Assembly (NCBI GenBank): GCA_002505935.1
Contig: DAWL01000120.1
Span: 1 to 5,073 of the forward strand
DNA length: 5,073 bases
Direction: 5' to 3'
Source of the DNA: Euryarchaeota archaeon UBA226
GTDB taxonomy: Archaea > Thermoplasmatota > Poseidoniia > Poseidoniales > Poseidoniaceae
In this document: positions 1-5,073 of the stretch, piece after piece
How positions within the stretch are numbered: position 1 is the stretch's first letter
How the letters are laid out: every line of letters starts with the position of its first letter
Notes under the pieces: model-generated
What the model saw: only the letters and a program-made list of their open reading frames with translations
Told to the model about the DNA's origin: nothing
The model's database searches: none
Position numbers and translations under genes: made by a program

Positions 1-1235
1 GATTGTCCAAAGACGTCCATCGGTTGCATCTTGGCGGCTTTGAATGCGGGTCTGATACCAAATAGGAAAATCAGGGCCATGGAGCCCAATCCAATCATCA
101 ATAATATGTCCAGATAGTGATGAACCTTGACGACAGGCATATCGAAGAATGAGAAATAGAATTCTGTGAATGCTTTGGTTCCGAAAGGTGAAATCCCTAG
201 CAATATTCCTAGAATAATACCGGGAATTCCTAACACCAATGGAATTAGCATGTACACATTACGTATCTCATTCCCTGGTGTACCCACTGTGCGCAGTACG
301 GCTATTTCTCTAGCCTGACTCTTGACCAGACGGTCGATTGAGATGGCTATTACCAGACCGCTGATGAGCAAAAGTATGACCAAAACGAAAGGCGTCATTT
401 TCTGTGAACCTTCTAGATCTATACGCAGCATTTCAGGACTCTTCATACCGCTTCTATCAACTACGTCTCCTTGTAATCCAGAATCCCGCATATCCGATAG
501 CAGCCCTTCCCTAACTTCATCCAATTCCTTTCCTTCATTGATGTCGGTTGTCGAAGCGATGTCGAAATCTGGAGTTCCTGGTAGGTCGATGTGCAGGCTG
601 TTCATAGTGCCCGCTTCAAAGCCAGCGATTCTTGCCAATTCATCGGCAGAGAAGTAGGCTACAACGAAATTTGCATTATCAGGGAATAGATTTCCTTCAG
701 GCATATACCAAAGGTGGTGTGGATTGTAGGCAATTCCTACTATGGTGAAGTTGTGCATTCCTTGACCGGCTCCGATTTCTAGAAGATCTCCGACCTTCAT
801 CGAATGCGCATTTGCAACATGAGCATCCAATACAACTTCGCCCAAACCTGGTGCCATCTCCCCTTCTACCTCATAGAGGGTGGAGACCTGATTTTCTGTC
901 ATTCCATGCCAAGTTGACCTAATCCAGTGTTCGCCAGTTTCGTTGACTAATCTAGTCTGCCCGTCGAGAGTAAGTCTCGCTTCGCATTTCCAATCTGAGT
1001 GATTTAAACACAATTCAGTGAATCTTTGTTCAGGCATTTCTGAATCGCTTACCAATAGATCTGCAAGATTGGTTTCTTCATAGAAGTCATCGTATACGGA
1101 ATTCATGTTCCGGTTGAATTCGCTCATTGTCACCCCGAGATATACGCTGAGAGTAATCAATAGAATGACTGTGAATACTCGCACTTTGTTCCGCAGTAAA
1201 CTGCGTCGCAACCTTACGATCAATAGGCCGTTCAC
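1..1235 (-). CDS. FtsX/MacB-like ABC transporter permease, partial (3' end beyond window)
   Basis: Membrane subunit of a MacB/LolC/FtsX-type ABC exporter; the substrate is not identifiable. The 411 residues present begin with a basic stretch (RLRRSLLRNK, residues 8-17) and a first membrane helix at about 19-37. A large outward-facing domain (about 39-279) follows, with MacB-PCD-like segments such as VKVGD-type turns (here MKVGDLLEIG) and FTIVGIAYNP. Three more helices lie at about 282-300, 329-350 and 374-394. The cytoplasmic loop REIAVLRTVG (309-318) and the closing PAFKAAKMQPMDV (396-408) are FtsX-domain hallmarks. The GTG start at 1235-1233 is the furthest upstream possible because an in-frame TAA lies directly before it, and a GGTGA motif sits 4 bases upstream. 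The gene is 4 bases downstream of its ATPase. The coding frame is open to position 1, so I cannot tell whether this is a four-helix MacB-like subunit close to its end or a longer duplicated permease. Cysteines 76 and 84 in the outer domain could form a disulfide. Confidence 0.9.
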   Translation of the reverse strand, partial: MNGLLIVRLRRSLLRNKVRVFTVILLITLSVYLGVTMSEFNRNMNSVYDDFYEETNLADLLVSDSEMPEQRFTELCLNHSDWKCEARLTLDGQTRLVNETGEHWIRSTWHGMTENQVSTLYEVEGEMAPGLGEVVLDAHVANAHSMKVGDLLEIGAGQGMHNFTIVGIAYNPHHLWYMPEGNLFPDNANFVVAYFSADELARIAGFEAGTMNSLHIDLPGTPDFDIASTTDINEGKELDEVREGLLSDMRDSGLQGDVVDRSGMKSPEMLRIDLEGSQKMTPFVLVILLLISGLVIAISIDRLVKSQAREIAVLRTVGTPGNEIRNVYMLIPLVLGIPGIILGILLGISPFGTKAFTEFYFSFFDMPVVKVHHYLDILLMIGLGSMALIFLFGIRPAFKAAKMQPMDVFGQ

Positions 1236-1239
1236 TTAC

Positions 1240-1244
1240 TCACC
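1240..1244 (-). promoter_or_regulatory. Ribosome binding site of the permease gene
   Basis: GGTGA on the minus strand lies 4 bases before the GTG start and matches the 3' part of the archaeal Shine-Dalgarno consensus GGAGGTGA. Its last three bases are the TGA stop codon of the upstream ATPase gene. Terminating ribosomes would therefore sit on the restart signal, which suggests coupled translation of the two transporter subunits. This also supports the GTG as the start. Confidence 0.6.
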
Positions 1245-2031
1245 CAATGATATCGTTAGCTATGTCTTTAATGGATTCAACCAATTTCTTTCCACCTTTG
1301 GCTAGATCACGAACAGCGTTCTTCGCCTGCCCTTTCAATCCCGCCATCTCTCCCGGTTCATCTGAGACAATTTTTCCGCTATCCAACCTGATGACTCTGG
1401 TAGCGAATCTAGTCAATGATTCGTCGTGCGTGACGAATATGGTGGTAATCTCATCTCGGCGACAATTGTCGATTAGAGCGTTCATCACTTGTACAGTAGT
1501 TTCAGAATCGAGGTTTCCAGTTAATTCATCCCCGAGGATCATCCGAGGGCGTTTAGCCATCGATCTAGCAATTGCAACTCTTTGGCGTTGACCACCACTC
1601 ATCTGTGCTGGAAATCTGTCATCAAGACCTTTCAATCCAACATCTTCGAGTTGTTTCAAGGCGAATTCTTTGTCCCTATTTCCCGCAAGTTCCTGCACTA
1701 GAAGCACGTTTTCTAAAGCGGTAAGGTCCGCCAAGAGATTGAAGAATTGGAAAATATAGCCGATATTGTTTCGTCGAAAAGCAGTCATCTCTTCCACCTT
1801 GCTTGAAGGTACCATCTCATCATTGAAGCGGTAACTTCCTTCGGTGGGAGTATCTAGGGCTGCAATGAGGTTCAACAACGTGGTCTTACCAGAACCAGAA
1901 GGTCCCAATAGGGCGATTATCTCACCTTCTTCAATCACGAGGTCGATACCATCCAAGGCCTTGACCTCGGCCTCTCCCTCTCCAAAGAAACGCTTCAATC
2001 CTTCAATTTCAAGCAATGCCATGGGTCTCAT
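1240..2031 (-). CDS. ABC transporter ATP-binding protein, MacB/LolD family
   Basis: Cytoplasmic ATPase (263 residues) that powers the adjacent FtsX-like permease. All nucleotide-binding elements are present: Walker A GPSGSGKT (43-50), Q-loop glutamine in IFQFFNLL (Q95), signature MSGGQRQR (144-151), Walker B MILGDE (164-169, with D168 and catalytic E169), D-loop TGNLD (171-175) and H-loop histidine in VTHD (H202). TGNLD and the spacing place it in the MacB/LolD/FtsE group. Two deviations stand out. The family's usual ADEPTGNLD reads GDELTGNLD, so the conserved proline is leucine. A C-terminal tail (about 227-263) rich in lysine, alanine and aspartate goes beyond the usual 220-235 residues and looks like an amphipathic helix. 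Two start codons are plausible, ATG at 2031 and ATG at 2022 (protein beginning MALLEIE). Neither has a convincing ribosome binding site, which fits a leaderless first gene. An in-frame TGA at 2061-2059 limits the upstream extent. Substrate unknown. Confidence 0.95.
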   Translation of the reverse strand: MRPMALLEIEGLKRFFGEGEAEVKALDGIDLVIEEGEIIALLGPSGSGKTTLLNLIAALDTPTEGSYRFNDEMVPSSKVEEMTAFRRNNIGYIFQFFNLLADLTALENVLLVQELAGNRDKEFALKQLEDVGLKGLDDRFPAQMSGGQRQRVAIARSMAKRPRMILGDELTGNLDSETTVQVMNALIDNCRRDEITTIFVTHDESLTRFATRVIRLDSGKIVSDEPGEMAGLKGQAKNAVRDLAKGGKKLVESIKDIANDIIG

Positions 2032-2123
2032 TTCTGCGAGTTTTGATTGGTTCTTCAGTCATTTGGTAGCAGTTTCACAACACAATCGGCAGCATCAAGA
2101 CCTATTCCCCCTTGTCAGGATTC
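2032..2123. promoter_or_regulatory. Divergent intergenic region, presumed promoters for transporter and regulator genes
   Basis: These 92 bases separate the leftward ABC transporter genes from the rightward HTH_10 regulator, so promoters for both directions should lie here or just inside the flanking genes. I find no clear archaeal TATA box on either strand. A loose direct repeat is visible, GGTAGCA at 2065-2071 and GGCAGCA at 2088-2094, 23 bases apart. It could be an operator but is short enough to be chance. No small gene is evident. The promoter role is inferred from gene orientation only. Confidence 0.45.
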
Positions 2124-2780
2124 ATGCGCGAGGTTAGGCTGACGTGGTCTTCAGAGAACCTCGAAAGTAGTGAATTTGGCAGTTTATGCAAAGTCTGTAG
2201 CAGCATGGAGGTCTTGGGACACCTAGATGTTTCCAGTAGTGGAGTAAGACAATTGGTCAAGGTTAAATTTCTTCCAGAAAAAGGCATTGAAGATTTGGCA
2301 GAGGTAGATTTTCTGTCGGTTGAAGGACCCTTGCCACCATTTGAAGTTCCAGAGACAGGAGGTGAGGGATACATGGTCTTGAGTAATACTCACGAATTAT
2401 CCACAGGCGCAATTATGATGGATGACATCACGGTCCTACCCCCCTATAGACTGGGCAATGATGGAATGGTGATCAACGTTAGAGGCCTTCCTTCCGGAGT
2501 CTCAACTTTCCTCAAATTAGCGAAGGAGGTATTGCCTCCTGATGGGATTGCAGTGATTTCAGGGGGAGAGAGTGACAAGGGTCTAGCCAATATCTTGACC
2601 GATAAACAGAGGCAGGCTCTCAAAGCAGCGGTTTCATCGGGTTGGTTCGATGTTCCAAGAAGTATCAATCTGCGAGAATTGTCAGAATTAACTGGGATTT
2701 CAAAGAGTACTTTGGGAGAGCATCTAGAGAAGGCGACTTCAATCATTATGAAATGGCTAGTTGGTAGTGAACAGGTCTGA
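2124..2780 (+). CDS. HTH_10 (Bat-like) transcriptional regulator
   Basis: Predicted DNA-binding regulator of 218 residues. The C-terminal segment, about 158-211, matches the HTH_10 family (bacterio-opsin activator type) found mainly in Euryarchaeota. It opens with LTDKQRQALKAAV, continues through GWFDVPRSINLRELSELTG and ends with the recognition-helix region GISKSTLGEHLEKA. The first ~155 residues form a domain I cannot assign by name; in Bat-like proteins this part usually senses a signal or mediates dimerisation. It contains a CxxC pair (C22 and C25, LCKVC) that could bind a metal or respond to redox state, though this is speculative. I chose the ATG at 2124, preceded 3 bases upstream by a weak AGGA, over an in-frame TTG at 2112 that would add four residues. 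The gene diverges from the ABC transporter and lies 37 bases before aroA', with no visible terminator between, so it could be co-transcribed with the shikimate genes. Its targets are unknown; either neighbour or its own promoter are candidates. Confidence 0.85.
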   Translation: MREVRLTWSSENLESSEFGSLCKVCSSMEVLGHLDVSSSGVRQLVKVKFLPEKGIEDLAEVDFLSVEGPLPPFEVPETGGEGYMVLSNTHELSTGAIMMDDITVLPPYRLGNDGMVINVRGLPSGVSTFLKLAKEVLPPDGIAVISGGESDKGLANILTDKQRQALKAAVSSGWFDVPRSINLRELSELTGISKSTLGEHLEKATSIIMKWLVGSEQV

Positions 2781-2817
2781 ACCACAGGTATTGAAACATT
2801 AACCCCACAGCGATAGC
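2781..2817 (+). promoter_or_regulatory. Short gap before aroA' with no visible ribosome binding site
   Basis: These 37 bases lie between the regulator stop and the aroA' start. They contain no GGAGG-like motif before the ATG, no T-rich terminator and no clear TATA box; the AT-rich stretch at about 2789-2802 is the only candidate core promoter. The absence of a ribosome binding site, in contrast to aroB' and aroK, suggests that aroA' may start a leaderless transcript of its own from a promoter here or in the end of the regulator gene. Confidence 0.3.
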
Positions 2818-3606
2818 ATGGGCAGTTCAGATGAGCGTGCGCGCAGAGTCTCAAATCTGATGCCCAATGGTAAGGCAATATGGGTTCCTATAGACCACGG
2901 AGTATCGTCTTGGCCGGTTCAGGGATTACAAGATACGGCAACCCTACTGTCTTCATTGAGAAAGGATGGTTGTGACGCAGTTATCGCCCACAAAGGCGTT
3001 GTTAGTGCAAATGATTCCAGCCCTCCTTTTTTGATGCATCTTTCTGCTTCAACGATCCATGGTGGAAGGCATTCCTCGGACAAGGTATTGGTTGCCTCTG
3101 CAGAAGAGGCTGTCGCTAGAGGTGCTGCTGGTGTGAGTGTACAGGTGAATCTCGGGGATGAATTCGAGTACCGAATGTTGGAGCGTTTAGGTAGAGTTTC
3201 GGAGGATTGTCACCGCCTTCAGATTCCCTTGCTGGGGATGATCTATCCACGCGGCCCTGGTCTTGTGGTTGATGGAGATCCAACAAATGGTGCCGCCCAT
3301 GCTGTGCGTTTGGCATGGGAATTGGGTTGTGATGCAGTGAAGACTTCGTGGCCTGGTTCAAAGGAAGCTTTTGCAGAGGTGGTTTCAGCCGCTCCAATTC
3401 CAGTTTTGATTGCTGGCGGAGAATCATCAGGAGATTTCGCCACAGTTCTCAAGATGGTTGCGGATTCATTGTCTGTAGGGGGCGCAGGTGTGTGCATGGG
3501 AAGGCAGATATTTGCAGATTTAGAACCTGCAAAATGTATTCGCGCACTGCGTGCATTGATACATGAGGGTGCTAGCCTTGAAGATTCTGTAAAGCATGTT
3601 CTATAG
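2818..3606 (+). CDS. aroA': 2-amino-3,7-dideoxy-D-threo-hept-6-ulosonate (ADH) synthase
   Basis: Cytoplasmic class I aldolase-type enzyme (262 residues, DeoC/FbaB-like TIM barrel) for the first step of archaeal aromatic amino acid synthesis. It performs a transaldol reaction between 6-deoxy-5-ketofructose 1-phosphate and L-aspartate semialdehyde to give ADH. Family motifs are in order: VPIDHGVS (23-30, D26), IAHKG (56-60), MIYPRGPG (141-148, Y143), DAVKTSWPG (172-180, with the Schiff-base lysine K175), IAGGES (198-203) and GGAGVCMGRQIF (221-232). The spacing of D26, Y143 and K175 closely parallels the catalytic Asp, Tyr and Lys I recall for the Methanocaldococcus enzyme MJ0400, whose length (about 270) is also similar. 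The ATG at 2818 gives the expected N-terminus with a short lead before the first barrel strand. The gene is followed 10 bases later by aroB', whose product uses ADH. A plain fructose-bisphosphate aldolase of the same superfamily is the main alternative, but the aroB'/aroK context makes it unlikely. Confidence 0.93.
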   Translation: MGSSDERARRVSNLMPNGKAIWVPIDHGVSSWPVQGLQDTATLLSSLRKDGCDAVIAHKGVVSANDSSPPFLMHLSASTIHGGRHSSDKVLVASAEEAVARGAAGVSVQVNLGDEFEYRMLERLGRVSEDCHRLQIPLLGMIYPRGPGLVVDGDPTNGAAHAVRLAWELGCDAVKTSWPGSKEAFAEVVSAAPIPVLIAGGESSGDFATVLKMVADSLSVGGAGVCMGRQIFADLEPAKCIRALRALIHEGASLEDSVKHVL

Positions 3607-3610
3607 GGGT
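3605..3610 (+). promoter_or_regulatory. Ribosome binding site of aroB'
   Basis: AGGGGT lies 6 bases before the ATG at 3617 and overlaps the TAG stop codon of aroA' (3604-3606). It is an imperfect match to GGAGGT but sits at the right distance. It decides the start: an earlier in-frame ATG at 3596, inside aroA', would put this motif inside the coding sequence and add seven residues (MFYRGFT) that do not resemble the family N-terminus. Confidence 0.55.
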
Positions 3611-3616
3611 TTTACA

Positions 3617-4582
3617 ATGGAGGTTTGGTTGGATTTACGTTCAGAAAGCTCTCAAACTTATGACTCTGAAATGTTTGATAGGATTTTGACAGAGGATAGT
3701 GAAGATCTAGTATGTATTCAGATTATTGACGATGAAGGGCAAACCAAAGCCCGTTCACTGATTGGTTCGGTTGATTGGTTACTGTTGGATTTACCTGATT
3801 GGAAGATGATTCCTTTGGAAAATCTAGTTTCTTCGGCTCAAGGAACCCCTACCAAACTCGCTGCCTTGATTCAAAAGCCAGTTGACGTTCAAGGTGCAGC
3901 GCACGCTTTACAGATTGGAGTTGACGCAGTAGTTGTTCCAGCACGTGAAGAAATGATCGAAGCAGCCTTGATAGCAAAATCACAGCGATTGGAGAATCAA
4001 GAGTCGATTACAGAAGAGTATGCTTCCGCACAAGAGGAACTATCTGAAGTGCAGATTATCGGAATTGAATCAGCAGGAGTTGGAGATCGAGTATGCGTTG
4101 ATATGGTCTCTTTTCTCAATCCCGGTGAAGGTTTGATGGTGGGTTCTAGTTCATCTTCTATGGTGCTTGTTCATGCAGAGAACATAGACAGTCAATATGT
4201 CCCACAACGCCCTTTCAGAGTAAATGCTGGTGGCCTCCATGCTTACACCGTTCTCAACGATGGAAGGACTGCATATCTCAGCGAACTCAAGGCAGGAGAT
4301 GAAGTCAGAATTTTCTCTGCCGATGGAACAACTAGAGGTGCGATGATTGGTAGATTGAAGATTGAGACTAGGCCTCTGATTTTATTGAGGTGGGTTGATG
4401 AAAATAATAATCAGTATCAGACATTCCTACAACAGGCGGAGACTGTCAGACTTTTGTCCCCCTCGGGGGGTAAAGCGATTGCAATTACAGAAGCGATTGT
4501 AGGAGACCGAATAATATCAAGGCTTGATAGAGGGGCACGACATATAGGTGACAAGGTAACTGCGGATATCGAGGAGAGGTAA
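3617..4582 (+). CDS. aroB': 3-dehydroquinate synthase, archaeal type II
   Basis: Converts ADH to 3-dehydroquinate by NAD-dependent oxidative deamination and cyclisation, the second step of the archaeal route; unrelated to bacterial AroB. The protein has 321 residues from the ATG at 3617 and begins MEVWLDLR, resembling the family's usual N-terminal strand with a Trp. The N-terminal half carries IPLENLVSSAQ (65-75) and LQIGVDAVVVPA (98-109). The C-terminal half contains the diagnostic block: GVGDRVCVD (154-162), NPGEGLMVGS (168-177), RPFRVNAGGLHAY (198-210), TAYLSELKAGDEV (218-230), GRLKIETRPLILL (245-257) and ARHIGDKV (307-314). It is somewhat shorter than the roughly 340-375 residues I associate with methanogen and haloarchaeal members, the difference falling in the N-terminal half. 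Packed 10 bases after aroA' and 2 bases before aroK, it is almost certainly in one operon with both. Identity is secure from the motif density. Confidence 0.96.
   Translation: MEVWLDLRSESSQTYDSEMFDRILTEDSEDLVCIQIIDDEGQTKARSLIGSVDWLLLDLPDWKMIPLENLVSSAQGTPTKLAALIQKPVDVQGAAHALQIGVDAVVVPAREEMIEAALIAKSQRLENQESITEEYASAQEELSEVQIIGIESAGVGDRVCVDMVSFLNPGEGLMVGSSSSSMVLVHAENIDSQYVPQRPFRVNAGGLHAYTVLNDGRTAYLSELKAGDEVRIFSADGTTRGAMIGRLKIETRPLILLRWVDENNNQYQTFLQQAETVRLLSPSGGKAIAITEAIVGDRIISRLDRGARHIGDKVTADIEER
4571..4580 (+). promoter_or_regulatory. Ribosome binding site of aroK
   Basis: The purine-rich GAGGAGAGGT ends 4 bases before the aroK ATG at 4585, and its last base is the first base of the aroB' TAA stop. 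It contains GAGG and GAGGT cores complementary to the archaeal 16S 3' end. With a 2-base intergenic gap, translation of aroK is probably coupled to that of aroB'. Confidence 0.65.
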
Positions 4583-4584
4583 TT

Positions 4585-5073
4585 ATGGCAAGGCTGGGCA
4601 AGGGCGAGGCAAATGGAGCCTGTAGCCTATTGCACGCCGCTGGACTTGGCTATGGTGCAAGCCTTGCCCTCGATCTTCCGGTAACAGTTGCCCTTTTGGA
4701 CCAACCAGCTAGACGACAGTTGAATGACCCTGATGGTTTGCTGGATGAAGTCTTAACAGCCTGGAAGGAGGCAGGCCACAATCTTCCAGAAGGTGAATTG
4801 CATTGGAGTGTAAGTAGTAACATACCTCCGCGTCAGGGATTGAAATCATCTGCAGCGATTTCTGTTGCTGCATTGCGGGCTTTAGCCGATGCAACATCCA
4901 AGGAACTGGCGAATTCCGATATTGTGGATATGGCCGCCAAGGCTCAATTGGCGGCGGGTGTTTCACTGACTGGTAGTGTTGATGATGCTTGGGCTGCTGC
5001 TGAAGGTGGGTGGAAATTGGTTGATCCAAATCTACCAGCAGCGGAAGGGATAATCCTAGAAGGCGCAGGTCCA
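4585..5073 (+). CDS. aroK: Shikimate kinase, archaeal GHMP type, partial (3' end beyond window)
   Basis: Phosphorylates shikimate with ATP to shikimate 3-phosphate. This is the archaeal enzyme of the GHMP kinase superfamily (related to homoserine and mevalonate kinases), not the P-loop bacterial AroK. The 163 residues present are a bit over half of the usual ~280. The N-terminal block reads GEANGACSLLHAAG (7-20) then GYGASLALDLPV (22-33). The GHMP phosphate-binding loop is IPPRQGLKSSAA (80-91), and the family's DDA segment is GVSLTGSVDDAWAAAEGGW (125-143). GLKSS together with TGxxDDA is specific to archaeal shikimate kinase. Deviations from what I recall as the family pattern are a histidine (H17) where Asn is usual in the N-terminal motif and GLKSSAA in place of GLKSSSA. 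The start is set by a good ribosome binding site, and the gene begins 2 bases after aroB'. The reading frame is intact to the edge. Another GHMP kinase is possible, but pathway context favours shikimate kinase. Confidence 0.9.
   Translation, partial: MARLGKGEANGACSLLHAAGLGYGASLALDLPVTVALLDQPARRQLNDPDGLLDEVLTAWKEAGHNLPEGELHWSVSSNIPPRQGLKSSAAISVAALRALADATSKELANSDIVDMAAKAQLAAGVSLTGSVDDAWAAAEGGWKLVDPNLPAAEGIILEGAGP

Noticed and set aside
322..657. Open reading frame of 111 codons on the plus strand
   Set aside because: It is antisense to the permease, which has clear FtsX features in its own frame; composition (Ser-rich, low complexity) is that of a shadow frame.
2112..2123. TTG start giving a regulator four residues longer
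   Set aside because: The ATG at 2124 is a stronger start codon with a weak AGGA upstream, and nothing in the extra residues supports the TTG.
2032..2123. Possible TATA boxes or a small RNA in the divergent gap
   Set aside because: No stretch resembles the archaeal TATA/BRE consensus on either strand and no stable stem is visible; only the weak direct repeat was kept.
2444..2878. Open reading frame of 144 codons on the minus strand
   Set aside because: It lies antisense to the well-supported HTH_10 regulator and the start of aroA', has no recognisable motif and no ribosome binding site; it is a shadow of the true genes.
3020..3031. T-rich run that could be an archaeal terminator
   Set aside because: It is in the middle of aroA', coding for the Pro-Pro-Phe-Leu segment, so termination there is not expected.
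3596..3616. Seven-residue N-terminal extension of aroB' from the ATG at 3596
   Set aside because: It would overlap aroA' and place the AGGGGT motif inside the gene; the ATG at 3617 has that motif at proper spacing and gives a family-like N-terminus.
4458..4470. C-run/G-run palindrome resembling a hairpin
   Set aside because: It lies inside aroB' and is explained by codons for Ser-Pro-Ser-Gly-Gly; the loop is very small and no T-run follows, so it is not a terminator.
1..5073. CRISPR arrays, insertion sequences, tRNA genes or defence systems
   Set aside because: No repeated units, terminal inverted repeats, tRNA-like folds or defence protein motifs were seen; nearly all bases are in five or six ordinary genes.

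Overview
The window looks like archaeal chromosome, most likely from a planktonic euryarchaeon of the Marine Group II (Poseidoniales) or a related Thermoplasmatota lineage. Three things support this. A run of shikimate-pathway genes is of the archaeal type: ADH synthase, type II dehydroquinate synthase and a GHMP-fold shikimate kinase. A regulator carries an HTH_10 (bacterio-opsin activator, 'Bat'-like) domain, which is typical of Euryarchaeota. Finally, the genes that appear to open transcription units lack a strong ribosome binding site, while downstream genes have one. The lineage is inferred from gene content; there is no rRNA or other marker here. Base composition looks moderate and even, and I see no sign of recent transfer.

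Layout. Positions 1-2031 (minus strand) hold a two-gene ABC transporter of the MacB/LolCDE/FtsX type. An ATP-binding subunit (2031-1240) is followed 4 bases later by an FtsX-like permease (1235-1) that runs off the left edge. Positions 2032-2123 are a short divergent intergenic region. Position 2124 begins a rightward run: an HTH_10 regulator (2124-2780), a 37-base gap, then aroA' (ADH synthase, 2818-3606), aroB' (dehydroquinate synthase II, 3617-4582) and aroK (archaeal shikimate kinase, 4585 to the right edge, partial).

How the genes work together. aroA' and aroB' catalyse the two opening steps of the archaeal route to 3-dehydroquinate, starting from a methylglyoxal-derived 6-deoxy-5-ketofructose phosphate and aspartate semialdehyde rather than from erythrose-4-phosphate. 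aroK phosphorylates shikimate later in the same pathway. The intervening aroD and aroE functions are not in the window. aroA', aroB' and aroK are packed 10 and 2 bases apart, and the inferred ribosome binding sites overlap or touch the preceding stop codons, so the unit is probably an operon with coupled translation. The HTH_10 regulator could control this operon, the divergent ABC transporter, itself, or something elsewhere; the sequence does not decide.

The window is almost entirely coding (about 97%). I found no RNA genes, mobile elements, CRISPR arrays or convincing terminators. I see no undescribed system. The points worth a second look are small deviations inside known families and the pattern of translation signals.
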